A DNA stretch of 58,608 bases from the NCBI GenBank assembly GCA_017504655.1, contig JAFVQT010000026.1, positions 1-58,608 of the forward strand. The letters run 5' to 3'. Below, piece after piece: positions 40,870 to 50,900 of this stretch. Source of the DNA: Clostridia bacterium. Lineage in GTDB: Bacteria; Bacillota; Clostridia; Christensenellales; Borkfalkiaceae. Made by a program: the position numbers and the translations under genes. The notes below the pieces were generated by a model. That model had not been told where the DNA came from. It ran no database searches and saw only the letters and a list, made by a program, of their open reading frames with translations. How positions within the stretch are numbered: the first letter of the stretch is position 1; every line of letters begins with the position of its first letter.

Positions 40870-43500
40870 ATGGATATGTCAAAGACGTATAGTCCGAAGG
40901 AGTTCGAGCAAAGAATTTACGAAAAATGGGAACAAAAAGGGTATTTTAAGGCAAAGCCTAACAAAGATAAAGTCCCCTTTACTATCGTTATACCCCCACC
41001 GAACATTACCGGACAACTTCATATGGGACACGCTCTCAATAACTCTATACAAGACAGTATTATCCGTTTTAAGAGAATGCAAGGCTACGAGGCTTTGTGG
41101 CTTCCCGGTACGGACCACGCTTCTATTGCAACCGAGGTTAAAATTGTTGACCAAATGAAGGCCGAAGGTTTAACTAAAGAAGAGGTTGGCAGAGAAGGCT
41201 TTTTAGAAAGAGCTTGGGCTTGGAAGGAAAAATACGGTGGTAGAATAGTTGAACAGTTAAAAAGGTTAGGCTCTTCATGCGACTGGTCAAGGCTTGCTTT
41301 TACCATGGACGAAAGATGCTCAAAGGCGGTAAAAGAGGTTTTCGTAAACCTTTATAACAAGGGTCTTATATATCAGGGCAAGAGAATTATCAACTGGTGC
41401 CCTTGCTGTAAGACTGCGCTTTCTGATGCAGAGGTCGAGTTTGAAGAGGAAAATTCATTCTTCTGGCATTTCAGATATTTTGTAAAGGACAGTGACAGAT
41501 ATCTGGTTATCGCAACCACAAGACCCGAAACTCTTTTAGGTGATACTGCGGTTGCAGTTAATCCAAAGGACGAAAGATATACAGACCTCATCGGTAAAAC
41601 TCTTATATTGCCTATCGTAGGCAGGGAAATCCCCGTAGTTGCAGATGAGTACGTAGATATGGAGTTCGGTACGGGCGCGGTTAAGATTACCCCTGCTCAC
41701 GATCCTAACGACTTCGAGGTTGGTTTAAGACATAACTTAGAGGTTATTCGCGTTATGGACGACGGCGGTATTATGAACTCGCTTGCAGGAAAGTACGAGA
41801 GTATGAGCCGTTACGAGTGCAGAAAGGCTATCGTTGCAGACTTAGAGGCATCGGGCAATCTTGAAAAGATTGAGCCACACGCTCACAACGTAGGTCATTG
41901 CTACCGCTGTCACGATACTGTTGAGCCGATAATTTCTAAGCAATGGTTCGTTAAGATGGACACCTTGGCAAAGCCCGCTCTTTCTGCAGTCAGAAGAAAG
42001 AGCATTAAGTTTACGCCTACAAGATTTACAAAAATCTATAACAATTGGATGGAAAACATCAAGGACTGGTGTATTTCACGTCAGCTTTGGTGGGGACACA
42101 GAATACCAGCATATTACTGTGACGAGTGTGGCGAAACCGTAGTTGCAAAGCAAACGCCAACGGCTTGTCCTAAGTGCGGTTGCACCTCGTTTAAGCAAGA
42201 CGAGGACGTATTGGATACCTGGTTCAGCTCGGCGCTTTGGCCGTTCTCTACCTTAGGCTTCCCCGAAATGACCAAGGATTTAAAATATTTCTATCCTACC
42301 GACGTTTTGGTTACCGCTTACGATATAATTTTCTTCTGGGTAGCAAGAATGATATTCAGCGGAATAGAGCACATGGAGAGAATTCCGTTTAAGGACGTTT
42401 TAATTCACGGTATCGTAAGAGATGCTCAGGGCAGAAAGATGAGTAAGTCCTTGGGTAACGGTATCGACCCAATAGAGATTATCGAGGAATACGGCGCAGA
42501 CACCTTGCGTTATTGCTTGCTCAACGGTATTTCTGCGGGTAGCGATATAAGGTATTCACCCGAAAAATTAGAGGGTTGCCGTAACTTTATCAACAAGATT
42601 TGGAATGCTTCGAGATTTGTTTTAATGAATTGCGAGGGTAGAAAAATCAAGGCAGATATTTCAGAGTGTAAGCTTACCGCTCCCGATAAGTGGATAATTT
42701 CAAAGCTTAACGGCGTAATCAAAGACGTTACGCTCAATATGGAAAAATATGAAATCGGTCTTGCGTGCGCATCGCTTCAGGATTTCGTCTGGTCAGATTT
42801 CTGCGATTGGTATATCGAGCTTTGCAAGCCTACCTTATACGGCAGTGACAACGCTAAAAAGGACGATGCAATTAGCGTTCTTTGTTACGTTTTAACAAAT
42901 ATGCTTAAGCTTTTGCATCCATTTATTCCTTTTGTTACCGAAGAAATTTATTCAAATATTCCTAAGGCAAAGGGCAGTATAATGGTTTCGGATTTCCCCA
43001 AGTACAATGCAAAATTTGCGTACAGAAAGGAAAGGATTGCAACCGAAAGGATTATGGACGTTATCAAGTCACTTCGTGCAATTAAGCTTGAAACGGGCGC
43101 TGCTCCGTCAACTAAAATCGACGTTTACTTTGTAACGGCAAATAAAAAGCTTATTTCTGACAGCGCAATTTACTTCAATAAGCTCGTTAACGTAAACGAG
43201 GTTAAATTCGTTGATGCAAAGGAGCAAATTGGTGAAAAGGTCGTTTCAAAGATTTTAGACGGAATTGAAATTTACGTTCCTCTCGGCGCACTCGTTGATA
43301 CAGAAAAGGAGCTTGCACGCTTAAAGGGCGAGCTTGAAAAGGCTGAAAGCGAAATTAAAAGAGCAGAGGGCAAGCTTTCTAACCAAGGCTTCGTTGCAAA
43401 AGCTCCAAAGGCTTTAATCGACGGAGAAAGGGCTAAGGTTCAAAGGTTTACCGAAATAAGAGATAAAATTTTGGCAAGCATAAAGGAATTTGAAGGTTAA
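40870..43500 (+). CDS. valS: Valyl-tRNA synthetase
   Basis: Class I synthetase, 876 residues. It has PPPNITGQLHMGHAL (HMGH from residue 51) and GRKMSKSLG (KMSKS from 523), an editing domain (TTRPETLLGDTAVAVNP), a zinc-like CPKCGC insert and the C-terminal coiled-coil arm (residues 805-870) that is typical of ValRS. I chose ATG 40870 with GGAG seven bases upstream; the TTG at 40864 is too close to the ribosome site. Confidence 0.97.
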   Translation: MDMSKTYSPKEFEQRIYEKWEQKGYFKAKPNKDKVPFTIVIPPPNITGQLHMGHALNNSIQDSIIRFKRMQGYEALWLPGTDHASIATEVKIVDQMKAEGLTKEEVGREGFLERAWAWKEKYGGRIVEQLKRLGSSCDWSRLAFTMDERCSKAVKEVFVNLYNKGLIYQGKRIINWCPCCKTALSDAEVEFEEENSFFWHFRYFVKDSDRYLVIATTRPETLLGDTAVAVNPKDERYTDLIGKTLILPIVGREIPVVADEYVDMEFGTGAVKITPAHDPNDFEVGLRHNLEVIRVMDDGGIMNSLAGKYESMSRYECRKAIVADLEASGNLEKIEPHAHNVGHCYRCHDTVEPIISKQWFVKMDTLAKPALSAVRRKSIKFTPTRFTKIYNNWMENIKDWCISRQLWWGHRIPAYYCDECGETVVAKQTPTACPKCGCTSFKQDEDVLDTWFSSALWPFSTLGFPEMTKDLKYFYPTDVLVTAYDIIFFWVARMIFSGIEHMERIPFKDVLIHGIVRDAQGRKMSKSLGNGIDPIEIIEEYGADTLRYCLLNGISAGSDIRYSPEKLEGCRNFINKIWNASRFVLMNCEGRKIKADISECKLTAPDKWIISKLNGVIKDVTLNMEKYEIGLACASLQDFVWSDFCDWYIELCKPTLYGSDNAKKDDAISVLCYVLTNMLKLLHPFIPFVTEEIYSNIPKAKGSIMVSDFPKYNAKFAYRKERIATERIMDVIKSLRAIKLETGAAPSTKIDVYFVTANKKLISDSAIYFNKLVNVNEVKFVDAKEQIGEKVVSKILDGIEIYVPLGALVDTEKELARLKGELEKAESEIKRAEGKLSNQGFVAKAPKALIDGERAKVQRFTEIRDKILASIKEFEG

Positions 43501-43505
43501 TTTGC

Positions 43506-43531
43506 GGGGAGAAAAAAATTTCTCCCCTTTT
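43506..43531 (+). terminator. Terminator of valS
   Basis: Stem GGGGAGAAA / TTTCTCCCC, loop AAAA, then TTTTCCCGTTTTT. Confidence 0.75.
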
Positions 43532-43616
43532 CCCGTTTTTAGCTGTAGTTGGCAAAAGAAGCACTTACGATAAAAAATACAGTAAAAATGGCGGAGTTTT
43601 CCGCAAGGAGTAGAAG

Positions 43617-45266
43617 GTGAAAAACAGAAACAATTTAAAAGTCCGTTTTTTAGGTGGGGTTGGTGAAATAGGTAAAAATATGACCGCGCTTGAATACGGC
43701 AAGGATATTATAGTAATAGACGCAGGCATTACCTTTCCTACGGCAGATATGCCCGGAATAGATTTGGTCGCGCCCGACGTTTCGTTCTTAGTGCAAAATA
43801 AAGATAAGATAAGAGGTATAGTTTTAACCCACGGTCACGAGGATCATATTGGTGGGCTTCCTTATCTTCTCAAGGAAATAAACGTGCCCGTTTACGGCAC
43901 TAAGCTTACGCTTATGCTTTGCGAGCATAAGCTTAAGGAGCAAAAAATTTACGATTGTAATTTAAATTGTGTAAAGCCGTCGAGCACAGTCAAGCTCGGC
44001 GCGTTCAGCGTTGAGTTTATACACGTAAACCACTCTATACCCGGTAGCTGTGCGTTGGCTATAACCACGCCCGTAGGTATGGTAGTTCATTCGGGTGACT
44101 TTAAGGTCGATTTAACGCCTATCAGCGGTCAGATGACAGATATGACAAGGCTTTCCGAGATTGGCAAAAGGGGTGTAAACCTTCTTCTTTGCGAGTCTAC
44201 CAACGTTGAGCAAGAGGGCTACACCATGAGCGAGCACGTAGTTGGCGAAACTCTCGACAGGCTATTTGTCGACCACGTTAAGCGCAGAATAATAATTGCT
44301 ACCTTTGCAACTAACGTGCATAGAATTCAGCAGATTATAGATTTAGCCGTAAAGCATAAGAGAAAGGTTGCTTTTTCGGGCAGAAGCATGCTGAACGTGG
44401 TTGAGGCTGCAAGCAAGGTCGGTGAAATTACAATTCCCGAAAACGTTGTAATTGATATTGAAAGAATTAAAAACGTAGCCGATAAAGACCTCGTTATAAT
44501 CTCCACGGGTAGCCAAGGCGAGCCGATGAGCGCGCTTACGCGTATGGCATCGGGCGATTATAATCAGGTTCAGGTAGGAAGTAACGATACCATAATTATT
44601 TCTGCCTCACCGATTCCCGGAAACGAAAAGAGCGTGTATCAGGTTATAAATAACCTGTACAGAAAGGGTGCAGAGGTGGTTTATAAATCAATTACCAAGA
44701 TCCACGTTTCGGGACACGCTTGCCAAGAGGAGCTTAAAATTTTACACACCCTTTTAAAGCCTAAGTTTTTTATCCCCGTACACGGCGAATACCGTCACCT
44801 TAAAAAGCATTGTAAGCTTGCAAAGGAGCTTGGTATGAAGGATAGCAATATGATAATTGCCGAGATTGGCGATACCGTAGAGCTTACCGAAAAGACTATG
44901 AAGAGGGGCTTGCAGTTCCAGGCAGGCACGAGATATATCGACGGTCTTTCTATCGACGACACAGAGTCTGTGGTAAGGGACAGAAAGCATTTGGCAGAGG
45001 ACGGCTTGATAGTTGCCGTTTGCTGTGTAAGCGAGGACACCGGTGAGATATTGCAAGAGCCCGATATCATAAACAGAGGCTCTATTTTAACCGATGCGCA
45101 GGTGCAAGAGGTTAAAAATATCGTTATAAGAATAATCAGTGACTTCGACGTTAAATCAGCAGACCTCGGCGATATAAGAAGCACTATAAGAAAACAGCTC
45201 CGAAATTACATTTTGAAAAAGACGAAGAAGAGTCCTATGATAATTCCCGTCATAACGGAAGTATAA
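43617..45266 (+). CDS. rnj: Ribonuclease J
   Basis: Endo-/5'-exoribonuclease of the metallo-beta-lactamase/beta-CASP family and the main mRNA-decay enzyme in many Firmicutes. It has 549 residues. Metal motif THGHEDH (His72, His74, Asp76, His77), a later HSGDFKVD, and the beta-CASP region with STGSQGEPMSALTRMA and HVSGHACQEEL are present. Start codon GTG with AAGGAG six bases upstream. Followed after one base by a methyltransferase gene. Confidence 0.95.
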   Translation: MKNRNNLKVRFLGGVGEIGKNMTALEYGKDIIVIDAGITFPTADMPGIDLVAPDVSFLVQNKDKIRGIVLTHGHEDHIGGLPYLLKEINVPVYGTKLTLMLCEHKLKEQKIYDCNLNCVKPSSTVKLGAFSVEFIHVNHSIPGSCALAITTPVGMVVHSGDFKVDLTPISGQMTDMTRLSEIGKRGVNLLLCESTNVEQEGYTMSEHVVGETLDRLFVDHVKRRIIIATFATNVHRIQQIIDLAVKHKRKVAFSGRSMLNVVEAASKVGEITIPENVVIDIERIKNVADKDLVIISTGSQGEPMSALTRMASGDYNQVQVGSNDTIIISASPIPGNEKSVYQVINNLYRKGAEVVYKSITKIHVSGHACQEELKILHTLLKPKFFIPVHGEYRHLKKHCKLAKELGMKDSNMIIAEIGDTVELTEKTMKRGLQFQAGTRYIDGLSIDDTESVVRDRKHLAEDGLIVAVCCVSEDTGEILQEPDIINRGSILTDAQVQEVKNIVIRIISDFDVKSADLGDIRSTIRKQLRNYILKKTKKSPMIIPVITEV

Positions 45267-45267
45267 A

Positions 45268-45900
45268 ATGAATAAATACGTAACCGATTTGATATTAAAA
45301 AATGCCGAAACGACGGTTGACCCCGAGCTTAAAAGATTCAGGGACGATTACAGAGAAAGGGGGGTGCCAACCTTACTTACCGAGAGCTTAAACGTTTTAA
45401 TTCAGATGGCAACGTTGAAAAAGCCACTTAAAATACTTGAATTCGGAACCTCGGTGGGTTGCTCGGGTATTGCCCTTTTAAAAGCGAGTGAAAACGCTAC
45501 ATTATATACTATTGAAAGATACGAGAAGTCTTTTTACGAGGCAAAAGAAAACTTTGAAGGATTTGGTTTAACCGATAGAGTAAAGCAGTTTATGGGCGAC
45601 GCGTTAGACGTTGTAGACGAGGTTGGCGACGGCTTTGACTTTGTGTTTTTAGACTGTAATAAGTCTAAATATAAAGACCTGTATCCCAAAATTAAAGGGC
45701 TTTTAAATAAGGGCGGAATACTTTTTGCCGATAACGTGCTGTTTAGAGGGTATATAACGGGCGAGGTAAAAGCCCCACACCGCCATAACACCATAAAAAA
45801 CAATATGAGAGAGTTTTTAAGGCTGATTTCTGAGGATGCCGATTTTATAACTACTGTCTTTGACGTTGGTGACGGCATCAGTATTTCAATCTTAAAGTGA
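45268..45900 (+). CDS. trmR: O-methyltransferase, TrmR-like (tRNA 5-hydroxyuridine methyltransferase)
   Basis: A 210-residue SAM-dependent O-methyltransferase of the COMT/YrrM type. Motif I is ILEFGTSVGCSGIALLKA (near residue 53), then YTIERYEKSF, FDFVFLDCNKSKYKDL (metal-binding Asp-Asn region) and GGILFADNVLFRG. B. subtilis YrrM (TrmR) methylates 5-hydroxyuridine at tRNA position 34 and is encoded next to U32 hydroxylation proteins, as here, so that role is likely. It starts one base after the rnj stop. Confidence 0.78.
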   Translation: MNKYVTDLILKNAETTVDPELKRFRDDYRERGVPTLLTESLNVLIQMATLKKPLKILEFGTSVGCSGIALLKASENATLYTIERYEKSFYEAKENFEGFGLTDRVKQFMGDALDVVDEVGDGFDFVFLDCNKSKYKDLYPKIKGLLNKGGILFADNVLFRGYITGEVKAPHRHNTIKNNMREFLRLISEDADFITTVFDVGDGISISILK

Positions 45901-45922
45901 CAGTAAATCATAGGAAAAGGAC

Positions 45923-47140
45923 ATGATAAAGAATAATCTTGAATTGCTTGCACCTGCAGGCAATTTTGAAAAATTAAAGACTGCAATTTATTACGGAGCA
46001 GACGCCGTTTATCTTGGCGGAAAGGCTTTTTCTCTTCGTGCGCAAGCAGATAATTTTACAAACGAAGAAATTATAAAAGCAGTTGAATACGCCCATGCAA
46101 AAAACGTTAAAATCTACGTTACCGTCAATATTTTTGCAAGAAATTACGATTTGGAAAAAGCAGGCGAATACTTTAAATTTTTACAAGGCGCAGGCGTTGA
46201 CGCCGTGCTTATTACCGACCCGGGTCTTATCAGGCTTTGCAAGGAGGTTGCGCCTAAGCTTTCGATACATCTCTCTACCCAAGCAAACACTTTAAATAAG
46301 TATGCAGTTAAATACTGGGGTGAAATGGGCATAGAAAGAGTTGTGGTTGCGCGTGAGCTTTCTTTAAAAGAGATAAGCGAAATTCATGAATTTTGCCCCG
46401 AGGTGCAAATAGAGGCGTTTATTCACGGAGCAATGTGCATTTCTTACAGTGGAAGATGCCTTCTTTCTAACTATTTTAACGGTCGCGACGGCAACAGAGG
46501 GGAGTGTGTGCAGGCTTGCCGTTGGCAGTATGAAATCAGGGAGAAGTCTAAAGAGGGCGACTACTATCCTATTGAAGAGGACGAGCGTGGTACGTACGTA
46601 TTAAACAGTAAAGACCTCAATATGATGGAGCATATAGGCGAAATGATAGACGCGGGCATTGTATCCTTTAAAATCGAGGGTAGAATGAAGAGCGAATATT
46701 ATTTGGCAACAGTTATAAACGCATATAGAAGAGCTATTGACGAATTTTTAAAAATCGGCGATAATTACAGCGAAAATAAAATGTTTTACGACGAGCTTTT
46801 AAAGACAAATCACCGTGTTTTTACAACGGCGTATATGTTTGGGGATAATAAAGAAACGGTAAACTATGCCGACTCACAATCGTCGGGTAGCAGGCAGTTT
46901 ATTGCAAACGTTACAGGCGACGGCAACGGAGAATATTTTACCGTAACCATGCGTAACCGTTTTAAAAAGGGGGACGTTTTAGAGGTGCTTTCGCCGGGCG
47001 AAAGCTTTAATAAAACCTTTGTTGTAGACAAGGTTACCGATGAAGAGGGTAATCTTATAGAAGATGCTAAGCTCGTTCAGCAAACGCTTAGAATATACTC
47101 TAAATTAATGCTAAAAAAGGGTGATATACTTCGCCGATAG
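45923..47140 (+). CDS. trhP: Peptidase U32 family protein, TrhP-like (tRNA ho5U34 formation)
   Basis: A 405-residue U32 protein. The N-terminal barrel begins LELLAPAGNFEKLKTAIYYGADAVY. The cysteine-rich signature is ISYSGRCLLSNYF, GRDGNRGECVQACRW, which in this family can hold an iron-sulfur cluster. Members TrhP/YrrN-YrrO make 5-hydroxyuridine at tRNA wobble position 34 using prephenate. The TrmR-like gene directly upstream would add the methyl group. Old names call it a collagenase; no protease motif supports that. ATG with AAAGGA upstream. Confidence 0.8.
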   Translation: MIKNNLELLAPAGNFEKLKTAIYYGADAVYLGGKAFSLRAQADNFTNEEIIKAVEYAHAKNVKIYVTVNIFARNYDLEKAGEYFKFLQGAGVDAVLITDPGLIRLCKEVAPKLSIHLSTQANTLNKYAVKYWGEMGIERVVVARELSLKEISEIHEFCPEVQIEAFIHGAMCISYSGRCLLSNYFNGRDGNRGECVQACRWQYEIREKSKEGDYYPIEEDERGTYVLNSKDLNMMEHIGEMIDAGIVSFKIEGRMKSEYYLATVINAYRRAIDEFLKIGDNYSENKMFYDELLKTNHRVFTTAYMFGDNKETVNYADSQSSGSRQFIANVTGDGNGEYFTVTMRNRFKKGDVLEVLSPGESFNKTFVVDKVTDEEGNLIEDAKLVQQTLRIYSKLMLKKGDILRR

Positions 47141-47148
47141 GAGATATT

Positions 47149-47940
47149 ATGAAAAATATTATGGTAATTACCGGCGCTTCAAGCGGTATGGGTAAGGATT
47201 TTGTAAAGCAGGTTGAAAAGGTTCAAAAGGTTGACGAAATTTGGGTTTTGGCAAGAAGAGAAGACAGACTCATCGAGCTTTCTAAAGAGGTCGAAACTAA
47301 GATTGTTCCCATAGCTATCGATTTATCCGATATGGAGCAGATTAAGATTTATAGCGAAAAGCTTGAAAAAGAGTGTCCAAACGTAGTTCTGCTTGCTAAT
47401 TGCTCGGGCTTTGGTAAGTTTGAGCATTACGAGAATATTCCACTTGAAACAAATCTTAATATGATAGACCTTAACGTCAAAGCCGTTGTCGCTATGACCA
47501 ATTACACTTTGCCGTATATGACTAAGGGAGCAAGAATTGTCAACTTTGCATCTTGCTCTGCTTTTCAGCCTATTCCTTATATTAATATTTACGCATCTAC
47601 GAAGGCGTTTTTACTCAGCTATTCAAGGGCACTCAACGTAGAGCTTAAGTATAGAGGAATTTCCGTTACTGCCGTTTGCCCGTTTTGGACAAAAACTGAG
47701 TTTTTCAACCGTGCGGTAAACCACGACAAAAAAGACGTAATTATTAATTACGCCGTAATTTACCAGTCTGAAAAGGTCGTTGCCAAGGCAATCAAGGATG
47801 CTTTTAAAAGAAAGGATATGTCCGTTTACGGTGGCAAAAACAATTTCCAAAGAATGCTCGTAAAATTATTTCCACATAAATTCGTTATGAAGGTTTGGAT
47901 GAATCAGCAAAAATTCGACGGCACGCCAAATATAAGATAA
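47149..47940 (+). CDS. Short-chain dehydrogenase/reductase
   Basis: A 263-residue SDR. Cofactor loop TGASSGMGKDF (near residue 9), NCSGFG, catalytic Ser in FASCSAFQ and YASTK (Tyr-x-x-x-Lys near 152). It resembles the DltE/YqjQ type of classical SDR, whose substrates vary. ATG eight bases after the U32 stop, with AGGAG upstream. A second, distinct SDR is at 53629. No function is inferred beyond NAD(P)-dependent oxidoreduction. Confidence 0.85.
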   Translation: MKNIMVITGASSGMGKDFVKQVEKVQKVDEIWVLARREDRLIELSKEVETKIVPIAIDLSDMEQIKIYSEKLEKECPNVVLLANCSGFGKFEHYENIPLETNLNMIDLNVKAVVAMTNYTLPYMTKGARIVNFASCSAFQPIPYINIYASTKAFLLSYSRALNVELKYRGISVTAVCPFWTKTEFFNRAVNHDKKDVIINYAVIYQSEKVVAKAIKDAFKRKDMSVYGGKNNFQRMLVKLFPHKFVMKVWMNQQKFDGTPNIR

Positions 47941-47974
47941 ATTTTTACAATAAACTTTTTTAAGGAGGAAAAAC

Positions 47975-50900
47975 ATGAAATCAAGGCTTTTAAAAATATT
48001 GATTTTAGTTTTTTGCGTAAGCTTTGCGCTTTTTGCCGTTTCTTGTAATGAAAATAAAGATAATTCAAATAGTGAGAGCGAAAGTATTACTATCCAAAGC
48101 GAAAGCATTGAAGAATCGGAAGAAGTATCTCAAAGCGAAAGTGAACTTGAAAGTGAAACAGAAAGCGATTTTGAGATACAAAATGAAACGGGTATTTTGT
48201 TTAAAACTTTAACCGTTGACGGAACTAACGTTTACGGCAAGTTTGATAATGCGACTATTGAGTTTTCGTTTGCAAACGAAATAGCAGTTGTGGGTAACGC
48301 TGATTTTATAGTTTCATTAGACAGCTACGGAACACAAACAGTTATAACAAAAACAGTTCCTTTAAACGTTGGAGATAACACTTTTTACGTTTTTGAAACG
48401 ATTGAAGGAAAACTTGTAAAAACCTACGTTGTAACAATTCGCAGAAGACCTATCTACACAGTTTCGTTTAACGTAAGTGGTGGTAGCAGTGTTTCTTCTC
48501 AACAAATAGAGGAAGATAGTTTAGCAACCGAGCCGACCACAACGAGAACAGGCTACACTTTTACTGGTTGGGATTATGATTTTTCAACCCCAATAGTAAA
48601 TAACCTTACTATATCTGCAAATTGGAAGGCTCATACAAATACCGAGTATAAAGTAGAGTATTATTTGCAAAACGTTGAAGATGATAATTATACTTTAGAC
48701 CATACCGACACTTTATGTGGCACAACCGATACGTTAGCAACTGCCGAAATTAAAGATTTTGCTCACTTTACTTATAATGCAAGCCAAAGCACAATAAGTG
48801 GAAATATAGACGGAAACGGCAGTAGAGTTTTAGTTGTTAAATACACTCGTAATAAATACACAATTTCCACGGCGAGAAATAACGAAAAAGCAGGTTCTGT
48901 AACTGGAGCAGGTACGTATAAGTTTGATAAAGAAATTACTCTTACGGCAACAACAAATGCAGGTTATACCTTCCTTGGTTGGTACGATGGTGAAGACCTT
49001 GTATGCGAAAGTGAAGAGTTTACGTTTAACGTAGAAAAAGGCGTTACCTATACGGCAACTTGGTTTACGCATACCGATACCGAGTATAAAGTAGAGTATT
49101 ATTTACAGAACCTTGATGATGATAATTACACGTTAGACCATACCGACGAGTTAGAAGGCACAACCGATACGACAGCAACTGCTGAAATTAAGACTTTTGA
49201 GCATTTTACGTATAGTGCAAGCAAGAGTACGGCAAGTGGTAACATAAACGGCGATGGCAGTAGAGTTTTAGTTGTTAAATACACTCGTGATAAATACACA
49301 ATTTCCCCGGATAGAAATAATACAAAAGCAGGTACAGTTGTAGGTGCAGGTACGTATAAGTTTGATAAAGAAATTACTCTTACGGCAACTACAAATGCAG
49401 GTTATACGTGGCTTGGTTGGTACGAGGGTGAAGACCTTGTATGCGAAAGTGAAGAGTTTACGTTTAACGCAGAGAAAGGCGTTACCTATACGGCAACTTG
49501 GTTTACACATACCGATACAGAGTATAAAGTAGAGTATTATTTGCAAAACTTTGAAGATGATAATTATGCTTTAGACCATACTGACACTTTATGTGGCACG
49601 ACAGACACATTAGCAACTGCCGAAATTAAAGATTTTGCCCACTTTACTTATAATGCAAGTGCAAGTACGATAAGTGGCAATATAGATGGTGACGGCAGTA
49701 GAGTTTTAGTTGTTAAATACACTCGTGATAAATACGGAATCGTTGCAAATAACAACAATGCAAAAGCAGGTATAAGTACACAAATAAACGGTACGTATAA
49801 GTTTGATAAAGAAATTACTCTTACGGCAACTACAAATGCAGGTTATACTTTCCTTGGTTGGTACGAAGGGGAAACCCTTGTATGCGACAGCGTAGAATTT
49901 ACGTTTAACGTAGAAAAGAACGTCACTTATACTGCGACTTGGTATGAAAACGAAGAAATGGCGAATTTTAACTTTACGTCAACTACTACAAGTTGCACAA
50001 TAACGGGCGTAAAGGACAAAACTGTAACAGAAATTTCCGTACCCGATTGCGTTACAAACATAAATAGCGGGGCGTTTAGCGGTTGTTCAAATCTGCAAAA
50101 CATAACCCTTCCGTTTGTTGGCGGTAGCAAAACTGCAACTACGGCATCAGCGTCAACCTTGTTTGGTTATATCTTTGGTACAAGTAGTTACACGGGCAGC
50201 TATTCTGCTAAACAATATTACGAAGGTGGTTCTTATACAACGTATTATATCCCATCAAGCTTAACTTCGGTTACAATAACAGGTGGCAATATTTTCTACT
50301 GTGCGTTCTATAACTTAGACAGTTTAACAAGCGTAGAAATAGGCGATAGCGTAACGAGTATTGGAGCTTATGCGTTCAGAGATTGCGACAGTTTAACAAG
50401 CGTAGAAATAGGCGATAGCGTAACTACAATAGGAGACTATGCGTTCGAATATTGCTACAGTTTAACAAGCGTAGTAATAGGCGACAGCGTAACGAGTATT
50501 GGTAGTTATGCTTTCTATGATTGCGGCAAATTAGTAGAGGTAATAAATAATTCTAGCCATATAACTGTTACAAAGGGTAGTTCTTCTAACGGCTACGTAG
50601 GTTGTTATGCATTATCGGTATTTAACAAGGGTGATACTTACGTTAATAAGTTTACAAATGATAACGGATATATAATATATACCGATGGTGAAGAAAAAAT
50701 ATTAGTTGACTATAACGGCACACAAACAGACCTTGTTATTCCAGATTATATAACACAAATCAATGGATATGCGTTCCGTGACTCAGATAGTTTAACAAGC
50801 GTAGAAATACCAGATAGCGTAACTACAATAGGATTTAGAGCGTTCTATGATTGCGATAGTTTAACAAGCGTAGAAATCCCTGATAGCGTAACTACAATAG

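Noticed and set aside
45923..47140. Collagenase-type protease function for the U32 protein
   Set aside because: No protease active site is visible; the cysteine signature and the TrmR-like neighbour fit tRNA hydroxylation better.
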